The notes beneath the pieces were generated by a model. The model saw only the letters and a list, made by a program, of their open reading frames with translations. It was not told the DNA's origin and did no database searches. This document shows positions 1-6,256 of a stretch of 9,247 nucleotides of DNA, in pieces (the first letter of the stretch is position 1; each line of letters opens with the position of its first letter). Location of the stretch: contig NZ_CALLYO010000050.1 of NCBI RefSeq assembly GCF_937858865.1, positions 1 to 9,247 of the forward strand. The letters are read 5' to 3'. The position numbers were made by a program, and so were the translations under genes. This DNA comes from an uncultured Amaricoccus sp. (GTDB lineage: Bacteria; Pseudomonadota; Alphaproteobacteria; Rhodobacterales; Rhodobacteraceae).

Positions 1-1051
1 CCGGGGGCGTCGCGGCCAGCGCGAGGTGCGCCGCCACCCGCCGCGCGACCTGCGCTACCCGCCCGGCCTCCGGCCGGTTGCGCTGCAGCCGCAGCCCCAG
101 CCGCACGTCGAGCGGCGCCACCTCCTTGAACGACACCGCGCCCGCTAGGATGCGCCCGTCGAGCTCGGGCAGCACCACGTGCATCGCCAGATCCGCCGGC
201 ATCAGCCCGCGCTGACCCTCGGCCCAGGCCTCGCGCCGCGTCGTCGCCGGCACCACCTGGAAGACCGGCACCCCGAGCCGCGCGAAGAGCCCGGCCTCCT
301 CGCCCGCCGCGAAGGCCGTCGCCGTGACGATCGCCGCCGCCCGCATCCGCCGCAGCGCCGGCTCCAGCGCGGCGAGCACCTCCGGCTCGCGCAGGTTCGG
401 CAGGAAGACCGCCCGCGCCGCCAGCCCCTCGGCCTCCAGCGCCGCGACCAGCGCGTCGACCGGGGCATGGTCGTTCGCCAGCAGCATCGAGCGGTAGAAG
501 AGGACGGCCACCAGCGGCCGCCCCGCCGCCTCGGCCGCCTCGAGCCCGCGCACCCCGGCACCGGCGAGATAGAGCCCGACCCGCGGCAGCGGCGCCGCCG
601 CCGGCGCCGCGACCGCGCGCCCCCCTTCGCGGAAGCAAGCGAGGAGCCCGGCCCGCGCGCCGGGGCCGACCGTCGAGAGCGCCGCCAGCCGCGGATCGTC
701 CGCCCGGCACTCGCCCGGCAGCAGCGCCAGCGCGATCCCCCGCTCCCGCGCCACCGCCGCCAGCCGCTCGCAGCCGTAGGCCCACCAGTCGTATCCGCCG
801 AGCAGCCGCACCAGCACCGCCCGCGCGCCGGACGCCACCCGCTCGATCCAGAGATCGACCGACATCGGATGGCGGAGGTCGCGCAGCGCCGCCAGCCGCA
901 GCTCGGGCAGCTCCGGCCCCCAGGCGCCGGCCAGCGCCGCGAGGTCGCTGTCGGAGAAGCTCGCCGCCACGAGCTCGGCCGGCGCCTGACCGAGATCGAC
1001 GGGCTCGATCAGGTCGTCCAGCGACGCGGTCGTGACGTTGAGGATGTGCAT
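1..1051 (-). CDS. cobN: Cobaltochelatase large subunit CobN, N-terminal part (runs off the window)
   Basis: CobN is the large subunit of the ATP-dependent aerobic cobaltochelatase (CobNST), which inserts cobalt into hydrogenobyrinic acid a,c-diamide in the cytoplasm. About 350 residues are visible of a family length near 1,250; the frame is open to the window edge, so the C-terminal two thirds is missing. The protein begins MHILNVTTASLDDL. Family-typical stretches follow: DLGQAPAELVAASFSDSDL near residues 20-38, RHPMSVDLWIER near 57-68, a VLVRLLGGYDWWAYG segment, and later VGLYLAGAGVRG and FYRSMLLANDHAPVDALV. The ATG overlaps the cobW stop by one base (TGATG), implying translational coupling to cobW; there is no strong Shine-Dalgarno of its own. 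It should share the riboswitch-controlled minus-strand transcript. The related magnesium chelatase subunit BchH/ChlH is the main alternative, but the cobW/cob context and the N-terminal motifs favour CobN. Confidence 0.93.
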   Translation of the reverse strand, partial: MHILNVTTASLDDLIEPVDLGQAPAELVAASFSDSDLAALAGAWGPELPELRLAALRDLRHPMSVDLWIERVASGARAVLVRLLGGYDWWAYGCERLAAVARERGIALALLPGECRADDPRLAALSTVGPGARAGLLACFREGGRAVAAPAAAPLPRVGLYLAGAGVRGLEAAEAAGRPLVAVLFYRSMLLANDHAPVDALVAALEAEGLAARAVFLPNLREPEVLAALEPALRRMRAAAIVTATAFAAGEEAGLFARLGVPVFQVVPATTRREAWAEGQRGLMPADLAMHVVLPELDGRILAGAVSFKEVAPLDVRLGLRLQRNRPEAGRVAQVARRVAAHLALAATPP

Positions 1052-2097
1052 CAGCCCGCGAGCACCCGCTCCACCGCCGCCCGGTCGAGCCCCTTGAGCC
1101 CGATCACGACGAGCCGCGTTCCCGGCGCCTCCCCCGCGCCCCAGCGCCGGTCGTAGTGGTGCGAGACCCGCGGCCCCACCGCCTGCACCACCAGCCGCAT
1201 CGGCTTGCCGGTCACCGCCGCGAAGCCCTTGACCCGGAGCACGTCGCCCGCCTCGGCCGCCCGCGCCACCCGCGCGGCGAGCTCATCCGGCCCGGCCACC
1301 GCCGGCAGCTCGACGACGAAGCTGTCGAAGTCGTCGTGGTCGTGCTCGCCCGCGTCGTCGTGCGCGGTCCGCCGCTCGTCGATCGCCTCCTCGACCGCCA
1401 GCCCCTGCCCGAGCAGCACCGCCGGATCGACCCGGCCGCGCTCCCCCGCCACGATCTTCACCGCCCGGCCGAGGTGCCGCGCGACCCGCGCCTCCGCCGC
1501 CTGCCGCGCCACGCCGTCGAGGAGGTCGGCCTTCGAGAGCACGACGAGATCGGCGCAGGCGACCTGGTCGCCGAAGACCTCCTCCACCGGATCGTCGTGG
1601 TCGAGCGAGGCGTCGGCCGCGCGCTGCGCCGCCAGCGCCTCGAGGTCCTGCGCCACCCGCCCCTCGGCCAGCGCCGGCCCGTCCACCACCGCGACGACGC
1701 TGTCGACCGTCACCCGGCTCTTCACCCCCGGCCACTGGAAGGCCTGCACCAGCGGCTTCGGCAGCGCGAGCCCGCTCGTCTCGATCAGGATATGGTCGAC
1801 GTCGCCGCGTGCGAGGATCCGGTCGAGCGCCGGCACGAAGTCGTCGGCGACGGTGCAGCAGATGCAGCCGTTGGCGAGCTCGACGATATTCTCCTCCGGG
1901 CAGCTCGCGATGCCGCAGCCCTTCAGCACCTCGCCGTCGATGCCGACGTCGCCGAACTCGTTGACGAGGACGGCGAGCCGCCGCCCGCCGGCATTCTCCA
2001 GCAGGTGGCGGATCAGCGTGGTCTTTCCGGAGCCGAGAAAGCCGGTGACGACGGTGCAGGGCACGCGGCCCGAAAGGCCCGGGGCGAGATCGTTCAT
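1051..2097 (-). CDS. cobW: CobW, G3E-family GTPase of cobalamin synthesis
   Basis: This 348-residue protein belongs to the COG0523 G3E P-loop GTPases, thought to act as metallochaperones; CobW is linked to delivering cobalt for corrin metalation. Visible motifs are Walker A GFLGSGKTT (19-27), the family metal site CICC (78-81) in ELANGCICCTVADD, the ETSGLALP segment (106-113), a guanine-recognition motif SKAD (188-191) where NKxD is usual, and an acidic/His-rich loop at 246-256 (HDDAGEHDHDD) that could bind metal. A CobW C-terminal domain follows. The ATG at 2097 was chosen because the protein then begins shortly before the P-loop as in relatives, AAGGA lies 6 bases upstream, and the start overlaps the upstream stop as ATGA. 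The frame stays open to 2526, but that part is out-of-frame DUF1636 coding sequence. The next gene, cobN, starts on the cobW stop codon. Confidence 0.95.
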   Translation of the reverse strand: MNDLAPGLSGRVPCTVVTGFLGSGKTTLIRHLLENAGGRRLAVLVNEFGDVGIDGEVLKGCGIASCPEENIVELANGCICCTVADDFVPALDRILARGDVDHILIETSGLALPKPLVQAFQWPGVKSRVTVDSVVAVVDGPALAEGRVAQDLEALAAQRAADASLDHDDPVEEVFGDQVACADLVVLSKADLLDGVARQAAEARVARHLGRAVKIVAGERGRVDPAVLLGQGLAVEEAIDERRTAHDDAGEHDHDDFDSFVVELPAVAGPDELAARVARAAEAGDVLRVKGFAAVTGKPMRLVVQAVGPRVSHHYDRRWGAGEAPGTRLVVIGLKGLDRAAVERVLAG

Positions 2098-2516
2098 GGC
2101 AGATCCTTCAGGAGCTCGATGGGTGGGACGCGCGCGATCAGCCCGCGCTTCAGCGCCTCGGGCCGGCCGCGCCACGGCATGAAACCGTCGCTCGAGCCGG
2201 CGAAGAGCCGGGCGCCGGCGAGGAGGTCGCCGCCCGAAGCCTCGTCGAGCCCGCCGAAGACGTAGGTCCAGCAGCCCGGCCGGTAGACGGCGGCCGAGAG
2301 GCCGCGGCTGCAGTTGCCGAGGCAGGCGACGCGCCGCACGGCGACGCCGCAGCCGGCCGCCGCCCCGACCGCATCGGCGAGCCGGCTGCCCGGACGCGGC
2401 ACCTCGGGGCCGTCGCCCTCCCGGCGGCAGGAGGAGCAGACGAGCAGGGTCACGCCGCAACCGTCCGGCCCTTCGGGGGCCGGCTGCGCCGCACGGGACG
2501 GACTCGCGCCTGTCAC
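2094..2516 (-). CDS. DUF1636 cysteine-rich putative metal-binding protein
   Basis: This 140-residue protein resembles the DUF1636 (COG5469) family of predicted metal-binding proteins often found beside cobW and cobN. Its biochemical role is not established. Cysteines lie at C20, C27-x2-C30 (VCSSCRR), C56, C65-x3-C69 (VACLGNCSRG) and C82. The CxxC...CxxxC arrangement recalls thioredoxin-fold [2Fe-2S] ferredoxins, so an Fe-S or cobalt site is possible but inferred. A VYRPGCWTYVFGGL segment follows, and the C-terminus is PPIELLKDLP. The GTG start at 2516 is preferred because AAGGAG (2531-2526) lies 9 bases upstream and the family core starts soon after. A TTG at 2561 would give 155 residues but would place the start inside the riboswitch expression platform. 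It is the first gene of the minus-strand operon, and its stop overlaps the cobW start (ATGA). Confidence 0.82.
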   Translation of the reverse strand: MTGASPSRAAQPAPEGPDGCGVTLLVCSSCRREGDGPEVPRPGSRLADAVGAAAGCGVAVRRVACLGNCSRGLSAAVYRPGCWTYVFGGLDEASGGDLLAGARLFAGSSDGFMPWRGRPEALKRGLIARVPPIELLKDLP

Positions 2517-2531
2517 TCGACCGCACTCCTT

Positions 2532-2551
2532 GCCCAGGTAACCCGCCGGGC
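2532..2551 (-). promoter_or_regulatory. Candidate P13 hairpin and kissing-loop platform of the minus-strand riboswitch
   Basis: On the minus strand GCCCGG (2551-2546) pairs with CCTGGGC (2538-2532), leaving one bulged U (2536) and the loop CGGGTTA. Loop bases CGGGT (2545-2541) are perfectly complementary to ACCCG (2669-2665) in L5 of the aptamer. The hairpin abuts the AAGGAG Shine-Dalgarno of the DUF1636 gene. Ligand-stabilised loop-loop pairing would therefore be expected to block ribosome access. No U-tract follows, so control of translation is more likely than termination. The pairings are read from sequence; the mechanism is inferred from class I cobalamin riboswitches. Confidence 0.6.
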
Positions 2552-2562
2552 GCACGGACAAA

Positions 2563-2738
2563 CTCGGTGACGGCAGGTCTCCTGGCTCGCGGATCGTCGC
2601 GGTCGACTGCCTTCCCGGGAGCTCTCCCCCAGTGGCCGTTAGTCGCCGCTACCGCCTACAGTTGCGGGTACAGCTGCGGACTTGCCGGTTTCCCGGCGCA
2701 CCGCATTCCCTTCCCCTCGCGGGGATGACCGTCACGAG
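2563..2738 (-). ncRNA. Cobalamin riboswitch controlling DUF1636-cobW-cobN
   Basis: Read on the minus strand this is a complete cobalamin (B12) aptamer. P1 is CTC-GTGACGG (2738-2729) pairing with CCGTCAC-(C)-GAG (2573-2563), 10 base pairs with one bulge. A TCCCC/GGGGA hairpin with a GCGA tetraloop lies at 2725-2712. Next come AAGGGAATGCGGTG, the L5/J region with CCCGCAACTGTA, the B12-box half GCCACTG...GGGAAGG, and the near-invariant GCGAGCCAGGAGACCTGCC ending near 2572. It precedes the DUF1636 start by about 50 bases. The family represses cobalamin synthesis and cobalt-uptake genes when adenosylcobalamin binds. Confidence 0.93.
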
Positions 2739-2742
2739 CCGA

Positions 2743-2772
2743 TCTCTACGGCGGCGCGGGAAGCGGTGTCAA
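2743..2772 (-). promoter_or_regulatory. Sigma-70-type promoter of the minus-strand cobalamin operon
   Basis: A perfect -35 TTGACA lies at 2772-2767 on the minus strand. After 18 bases comes TAGAGA (2748-2743) as a weak -10. The predicted start, near 2736, falls at the 5' edge of riboswitch stem P1. The -35 match and this geometry are the evidence; the -10 matches consensus at only about three of six bases. Confidence 0.5.
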
Positions 2773-2802
2773 CGGCGCCCGGAGACGCCCCGAGAAGGGG
2801 GC

Positions 2803-2830
2803 TTGCCGCGGCCCGCTTTTGCGTTAACCA
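2803..2830 (+). promoter_or_regulatory. Possible promoter of the plus-strand cbtBA-cobO-cobQ operon
   Basis: CTTGCCG holds a -35-like TTGCCG (2803-2808). TAACCA (2825-2830), after 16 bases, is a possible -10 within the only AT-richer patch of the interval. The start would fall near 2837, where riboswitch stem P1 begins. The hexamers are weak, so the call rests mainly on position. The two -35 boxes are 30 bases apart, so the divergent promoters do not overlap. Confidence 0.35.
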
Positions 2831-2836
2831 TGGGCG

Positions 2837-2994
2837 CGTCGGTCGTTCCCGCGAGGGAACAAGGGAATGCGGTGAGAAACCGCGGCTGCCCCCGCAACTG
2901 TAAGCGGCGAGCCCGGCCTCTGCGACCACTGGGAGAATCTCCCGGGAAGGTGAGGCAAAGGGCCCTGACCCGCGAGCCAGGAGACCTGCCGGCG
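2837..2994 (+). ncRNA. Cobalamin riboswitch controlling cbtBA-cobO-cobQ
   Basis: This is a second, complete cobalamin aptamer, on the plus strand. A possible P1 is CGTCGG (2837-2842) with CCGGCG (2989-2994), including one G-U pair. GTTCCC/GGGAAC closed by a GCGA tetraloop lies at 2845-2860. Then come AAGGGAATGCGGTGAGAAACCGC split across P3, CCCCCGCAACTGTAAGCGG from 2889, the B12-box half CCACTGGGAGAATCTCCCGGGAAGG from 2926, and CGCGAGCCAGGAGACCTGCC (2971-2990). It ends about 50 bases before the cbtB ATG. Conserved segments match the minus-strand copy, but the linkers and P3/P5 regions differ, so it is not a recent duplicate. Confidence 0.95.
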
Positions 2995-3013
2995 AATCGA
3001 CGTGGCTCCAGCG

Positions 3014-3030
3014 GCCCTCGGGTGGAGGGC
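3014..3030 (+). promoter_or_regulatory. Candidate P13 hairpin upstream of cbtB
   Basis: GCCCTC (3014-3019) pairs perfectly with GAGGGC (3025-3030) around the loop GGGTG. The stem ends one base before the cbtB Shine-Dalgarno AAAGGA (3032-3037). The loop GGG can pair with CCC of L5 (2891-2893), or CGGG with CCCG if the closing pair opens. This contact is weaker than on the minus strand. No U-run follows, which again favours control of translation. The role is inferred. Confidence 0.5.
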
Positions 3031-3044
3031 GAAAGGACTTGAGA

Positions 3045-3221
3045 ATGGCCCATACTCCCTCGGCGACCGGCTCGGCGTCGTCTTCCTCCCTCGCCTTCCA
3101 GCGCCTCGTCGCGGCGGCGATCGGCGCCTTCATCATCGGCATGGTCGGCTTCTCGCACATGACCGTCGCCCACAACGCCAGCCACGACTACCGCCACTCG
3201 ATGGCGTTCCCCTGCCACTGA
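3045..3221 (+). CDS. cbtB: Cobalt transporter subunit CbtB
   Basis: CbtB is a 58-residue one-helix membrane protein, encoded next to CbtA and predicted to help import cobalt. A Ser/Thr-rich N-terminus precedes one hydrophobic segment at about 20-37. The tail is rich in possible metal ligands: H38, H43, H47, H51, C57 and H58. The HNxxHDxRHxxxFPCH pattern is the family signature. The ATG at 3045 follows AAAGGA by 7 bases; a TTG two codons earlier is less likely. It is the first gene of the plus-strand operon, directly under the cobalamin riboswitch, which fits uptake being shut off when B12 is plentiful. Function is known mainly from comparative genomics of the family. The gene is short but intact. 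Confidence 0.92.
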   Translation: MAHTPSATGSASSSSLAFQRLVAAAIGAFIIGMVGFSHMTVAHNASHDYRHSMAFPCH

Positions 3222-3240
3222 CGCGGGCGCGAGACCCATC

Positions 3241-3969
3241 ATGAACGCGCTCCGCGGCACGCTGCTTCTGGCGGCCCTCGCCGGCATCCTCGTCGCCGTC
3301 GCGATGACGATGCTCCAGTTCTTCTCCACCGTTCCCCTGATCCTCGAGGCCGAGGTCTACGAGAACGCCGCGCCGGCCGCCGGCCACGACCACGAAGCGG
3401 CAGCGGTCACCGACGCCCACCCGCACGAGGCGGAGGAATGGGCGCCCGCCGACGGCTTCCAGCGCATGAGCCTGACCGCCGTCGCCAACTTCGTCACCGC
3501 CGTCGGCTTCGGGCTCCTCCTCGTCGCTGCCTCCGAATTCGCCGGCGGCATCCGCAGCTGGCGGCAGGGGCTCGTCTGGGGCCTGGCCGGCTTTGCCGTC
3601 TTCTCCGTCGCCCCCGGCCTCGGCCTGCCGCCCGAGCTCCCCGGCATGCCGGCGGCCGAGCTCGCGCCCCGGCAGGTCTGGTGGATCGGCACCGTGCTCG
3701 CCACCGCGGCCGGCCTCGCGCTCATCGCCTTCGGCCGCGGCCCGGCCCTCGGCTTCCTCGGCGCCGCGCTGCTGATCGTGCCGCACCTCGTCGGCGCGCC
3801 GCAGCCGCCGACGCACGAGACGGCGGTGCCGGCGGAGCTGCACCACCGCTTCGTCGTCGCCGTCACGGTCACGAACCTCGTCTTCTGGCTGCTGCTCGGC
3901 ACCGCGGTCGCGGCCCTGCGCCCGCGCTTCGCCGCCGACCTCGGCACGCCGCAGCCGCAGCCCGCCTGA
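3241..3969 (+). CDS. cbtA: Cobalt transporter subunit CbtA
   Basis: This 242-residue integral membrane protein is predicted to be the channel or permease partner of CbtB. Hydrophobic segments are visible near residues 7-30, 79-98, 108-126, 148-166, 168-186 and 206-226. A loop after the first helix is His-rich (GHDHE at 48-52, DAHPHEAEE at 58-66), a likely site for gathering Co(II). The first helix ends in the characteristic TMLQFFSTVPLILEAEVYE stretch of CbtA. The start lies 19 bases after the cbtB stop with no strong Shine-Dalgarno, so reinitiation or coupling from cbtB is plausible. A 76-base gap with a strong hairpin separates it from cobO. Identification rests on length, topology, His loop and the cbtB neighbour. 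Confidence 0.9.
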   Translation: MNALRGTLLLAALAGILVAVAMTMLQFFSTVPLILEAEVYENAAPAAGHDHEAAAVTDAHPHEAEEWAPADGFQRMSLTAVANFVTAVGFGLLLVAASEFAGGIRSWRQGLVWGLAGFAVFSVAPGLGLPPELPGMPAAELAPRQVWWIGTVLATAAGLALIAFGRGPALGFLGAALLIVPHLVGAPQPPTHETAVPAELHHRFVVAVTVTNLVFWLLLGTAVAALRPRFAADLGTPQPQPA

Positions 3970-3988
3970 GGCCGCGCCCGCCCCGGCC

Positions 3989-4015
3989 CCCGGCGGCGCG
4001 CACGGCGCCGCCGGG
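3989..4015 (+). repeat. Perfect 11-bp hairpin between cbtA and cobO
   Basis: CCCGGCGGCGC (3989-3999) and GCGCCGCCGGG (4005-4015) form a perfect all-GC stem around the 5-base loop GCACG. No T-run follows on the plus strand, so it is not a classical Rho-independent terminator. It may attenuate or process the transcript between the transport genes and cobO/cobQ, or protect the cbtBA mRNA. The pairing is certain; the function is unknown. Confidence 0.6.
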
Positions 4016-4045
4016 CATCCCGTTCATCCCCGAGGTGAAGCGACC

Positions 4046-4660
4046 ATGCCCGAGATCGACGACGCCACCGCCGAGCGCCACCGGGAGAAGATGGCGAAGC
4101 GCAAGGCGGTGCAGGACGCGGAAGTCGCCGGCAAGACCGTCGAGAAGGGCCTCCTCCTCGTCCACACCGGCCCCGGCAAGGGCAAGAGCACGGCGGCCTT
4201 CGGCCTCGCGCTCCGCATGCTCGGCCACGGCCGCCGCGTCGGCGTCGTCCAGTTCATCAAGGGCGCGCGCGACGCCGGCGAGCGCCGGGCGCTGGCCGCC
4301 TTCGGCGATGCCGTCGCCTGGCACACGATGGGCGAGGGCTTCACCTGGGAGACCCAGGACCTCCGCCGCGACATCGCCGCCGCCGAACGCGCCTGGGCGC
4401 AGGCCGAGGCGCTGATGGCCGACCCCTCGATAGCGCTCCTCCTCCTCGACGAGCTCAACATCGCGCTCCGCTACGACTATCTCGAGCTCGGCCGCGTCCT
4501 CGCCGCCCTCGCCGCGCGGCGGCCGGAGCTCCACGTCGTCGTCACCGGCCGCAACGCGAAGGCCGACCTCCTCGCCGCGGCCGACCTCGTCACCGAGTTC
4601 GGCCAGGTCCGCCACCCCTTCGCCGCCGGGGTGAAGGCGCAGGAGGGCATCGAGTTCTGA
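4046..4660 (+). CDS. cobO: Cob(I)yrinic acid a,c-diamide adenosyltransferase (CobO/BtuR type)
   Basis: The enzyme transfers the 5'-deoxyadenosyl group of ATP to cobalt of the corrinoid, after cobalt insertion and before amidation by CobQ. The 204 residues match the family length. An N-terminal helix rich in Lys, Arg and Glu (9-34) leads to the variant P-loop GPGKGKST (42-49). VVQFIKG (67-73), the active-site stretch GEGFTWETQD (96-105), the Walker B-like LLLLDELNIALRYDYL (131-146), VVTGRNA, and the C-terminus HPFAAGVKAQEGIEF follow; all are diagnostic. The ATG is preceded by GAGGTGA (4032-4038), 7 bases upstream. It follows cbtA after the hairpin gap and precedes cobQ by 32 bases, so it probably belongs to the same riboswitch-controlled unit. 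The symbols btuR and cobA are used for orthologues elsewhere. Confidence 0.96.
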   Translation: MPEIDDATAERHREKMAKRKAVQDAEVAGKTVEKGLLLVHTGPGKGKSTAAFGLALRMLGHGRRVGVVQFIKGARDAGERRALAAFGDAVAWHTMGEGFTWETQDLRRDIAAAERAWAQAEALMADPSIALLLLDELNIALRYDYLELGRVLAALAARRPELHVVVTGRNAKADLLAAADLVTEFGQVRHPFAAGVKAQEGIEF

Positions 4661-4692
4661 CCCGGGCCGCCGCCGACCCCGGTTGACGATCC

Positions 4693-6156
4693 GTGACCGC
4701 CCGCACCCTCATGTTCCAGGGCACCGGCTCCGACGTCGGGAAATCCCTCATCGTCGCCGGCCTCGCCCGCGCCTTCGCCGACCGCGGCCTGCGGGTCCGG
4801 CCGTTCAAGCCGCAGAACATGTCCAACAACGCCGCCGTCACCGCCGAGGGCGGCGAGATCGGCCGCGCCCAGGCCCTCCAGGCCCGTGCCGCCCGCGTGG
4901 CTCCCACGGTCGACATGAACCCGGTCCTGCTCAAGCCGCAGAGCGAGATCGGCGCCCAGGTCGTCCTCCAGGGCCGCGTCGTCGGCAACGCCGGCGCCAG
5001 CGAGTGGCAGCAGCGCAAGGCCGGCCTCCTCCCCGCCGTCCTCGAGAGCTTCGCCCGCCTGCGCGCTGACGCCGACCTCGTCCTCGTCGAAGGCGCGGGC
5101 AGCGCCTCCGAGGTGAACCTCCGGCGGAACGACATCGCCAACATGGGCTTCGCCCGCGCCGCCGACGCTCCGGTGATCCTCATCGGCGACATCGACCGCG
5201 GCGGCGTCATCGCCAGCCTCGTCGGCACCCGGGCCGTCCTCGACCCGGCCGACGCCGCCCTGATCCGCGGCTTCATCGTCAACCGCTTCCGCGGCGACCC
5301 GGCGCTCTTCCGCGAGGGCATGACGCTGATCGCCGAGCGCACCAGCTGGGCCCCGGTCGGCCTCGTCCCCTTCACCGAGGCCGCCCGCCGGCTGCCCGCC
5401 GAGGACGCGCTCGCCCTCTCCCGCGCCCCCGCGGCGGCACCCCGACCTGGCACGCTCCGCATCGCCGTGCCGATCCTGCCCCACATCGCCAACTTCGACG
5501 ACCTCGACCCGCTGGCCGCCGAGCCGGCCGTCGACCTCGTCCACGTCCGCCCCGGCGCGGCGCTGCCCGGCGACGCCGCCCTCGTCCTCCTCCCCGGCTC
5601 CAAGTCGACGCTCGCCGACCTCGCCGCCCTGCGCGCCGCCGGCTTCGACATCGACCTCGCCGCCCACCTGCGCCGCGGCGGCCGCATCCTCGGCCTCTGC
5701 GGCGGCTACCAGATGCTCGGCCGCTCGGTCGCCGACCCCGCCGGCCTCGAGGGGCCGCCCGGCACCCATCCCGGCCTCGGGCTGCTCGACGTCGCGACCG
5801 AGCTGGCCTGCGAGAAGCGGCTGGAAGCCGTCACCGGCCGCACCGCCGACGGCGTGCCCTTCGCCGGCTACGAGATGCACATGGGCCGCACCCGCGGCCC
5901 GGACTGCGCCCGCCCCTTCGCGACCCTCGCCGGCGGCCGGCCCGAGGGCGCCCGCTCCGCCGACGGCCGGGTCTTCGGCACATACGTCCACGGCCTCTTC
6001 GCCGGCGACGCCCAGCGCGCCGCCTGGCTCGCCCGGCTCGGCGCCGCCGCCTCCGGCGCGAGCTACGAAGCCGGCGTCGAGCTCGCCCTCGACACGATCG
6101 CCCGCCACCTCGAGGTCCACCTCGACCTCGACCTCCTGCTCGCCCTCTCCCGCTGA
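4693..6156 (+). CDS. cobQ: Cobyric acid synthase (glutamine-hydrolysing)
   Basis: CobQ uses glutamine and ATP to amidate carboxylates b, d, e and g of adenosylcobyrinic acid a,c-diamide, giving adenosylcobyric acid. The 487 residues match the family. An N-terminal dethiobiotin-synthetase-like domain carries [12 protein letters not shown] (7-18), [26 protein letters not shown] and [15 protein letters not shown]-terminal class I glutamine amidotransferase-like domain has the nucleophile in GLCGGYQML (Cys336) and the partner His in YVHGLF (His433). The GTG start at 4693 keeps the usual [12 protein letters not shown] start; an in-frame TGA at 4684 rules out anything longer. The ATG at codon 7 would cut close to the P-loop. 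The Shine-Dalgarno is poor. It is the last recognisable gene of the plus-strand cobalamin operon. CobB, the a,c-diamide synthase, is excluded by the NMSNNAAVT motif. Confidence 0.96.
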   Translation: MTARTLMFQGTGSDVGKSLIVAGLARAFADRGLRVRPFKPQNMSNNAAVTAEGGEIGRAQALQARAARVAPTVDMNPVLLKPQSEIGAQVVLQGRVVGNAGASEWQQRKAGLLPAVLESFARLRADADLVLVEGAGSASEVNLRRNDIANMGFARAADAPVILIGDIDRGGVIASLVGTRAVLDPADAALIRGFIVNRFRGDPALFREGMTLIAERTSWAPVGLVPFTEAARRLPAEDALALSRAPAAAPRPGTLRIAVPILPHIANFDDLDPLAAEPAVDLVHVRPGAALPGDAALVLLPGSKSTLADLAALRAAGFDIDLAAHLRRGGRILGLCGGYQMLGRSVADPAGLEGPPGTHPGLGLLDVATELACEKRLEAVTGRTADGVPFAGYEMHMGRTRGPDCARPFATLAGGRPEGARSADGRVFGTYVHGLFAGDAQRAAWLARLGAAASGASYEAGVELALDTIARHLEVHLDLDLLLALSR

Positions 6157-6195
6157 CGGGCCGCCGCCTCTTGCCCATGCTGGCCTTGCGGCCCG
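6157..6195 (+). terminator. Inverted repeat after cobQ, possible operon end
   Basis: CGGGCCGC (6157-6164) begins directly after the cobQ TGA and is perfectly complementary to GCGGCCCG (6188-6195) across a 23-base loop. It lies where a transcript end is expected, 61 bases before the dehydrogenase ATG. The loop is long and there is no U-tract, so it is a weak terminator candidate; it may instead protect the mRNA 3' end. I see no convincing promoter in 6157-6256. Confidence 0.3.
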
Positions 6196-6256
6196 AAAGC
6201 TGTAACTGAGGAGGGCGTCGCGCGGCAGCGGCCGATGCGCGCGGCAGGGGGAGACG

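Noticed and set aside
179..2265. Long plus-strand open frames (179-1156, 1156-2265, 1205-2182)
   Set aside because: They are antisense to cobN and cobW, whose motifs are clear, and are extremely Arg/Pro/His- or Ser-rich.
2098..2526. N-terminal extension of CobW to a start at 2526
   Set aside because: The extra 143 residues are the DUF1636 gene read out of frame. The ATG at 2097 has AAGGA and an ATGA overlap.
2517..2561. TTG start at 2561 for the DUF1636 gene
   Set aside because: It has no Shine-Dalgarno, would put the start inside the riboswitch platform, and adds residues not needed by the family core. GTG at 2516 has AAGGAG.
2632..3329. Open frames across the riboswitch interval on both strands (2632-3042, 2682-2903, 2732-3175, 2769-3329)
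   Set aside because: They run through both structured aptamers and give no protein-like motifs; the RNA structures explain the sequence.
6171..6210. Promoter for the acyl-CoA dehydrogenase (TTGCCC or TTGCGG with GTAACT)
   Set aside because: No pair of hexamers has acceptable spacing; the similarity is at chance level.
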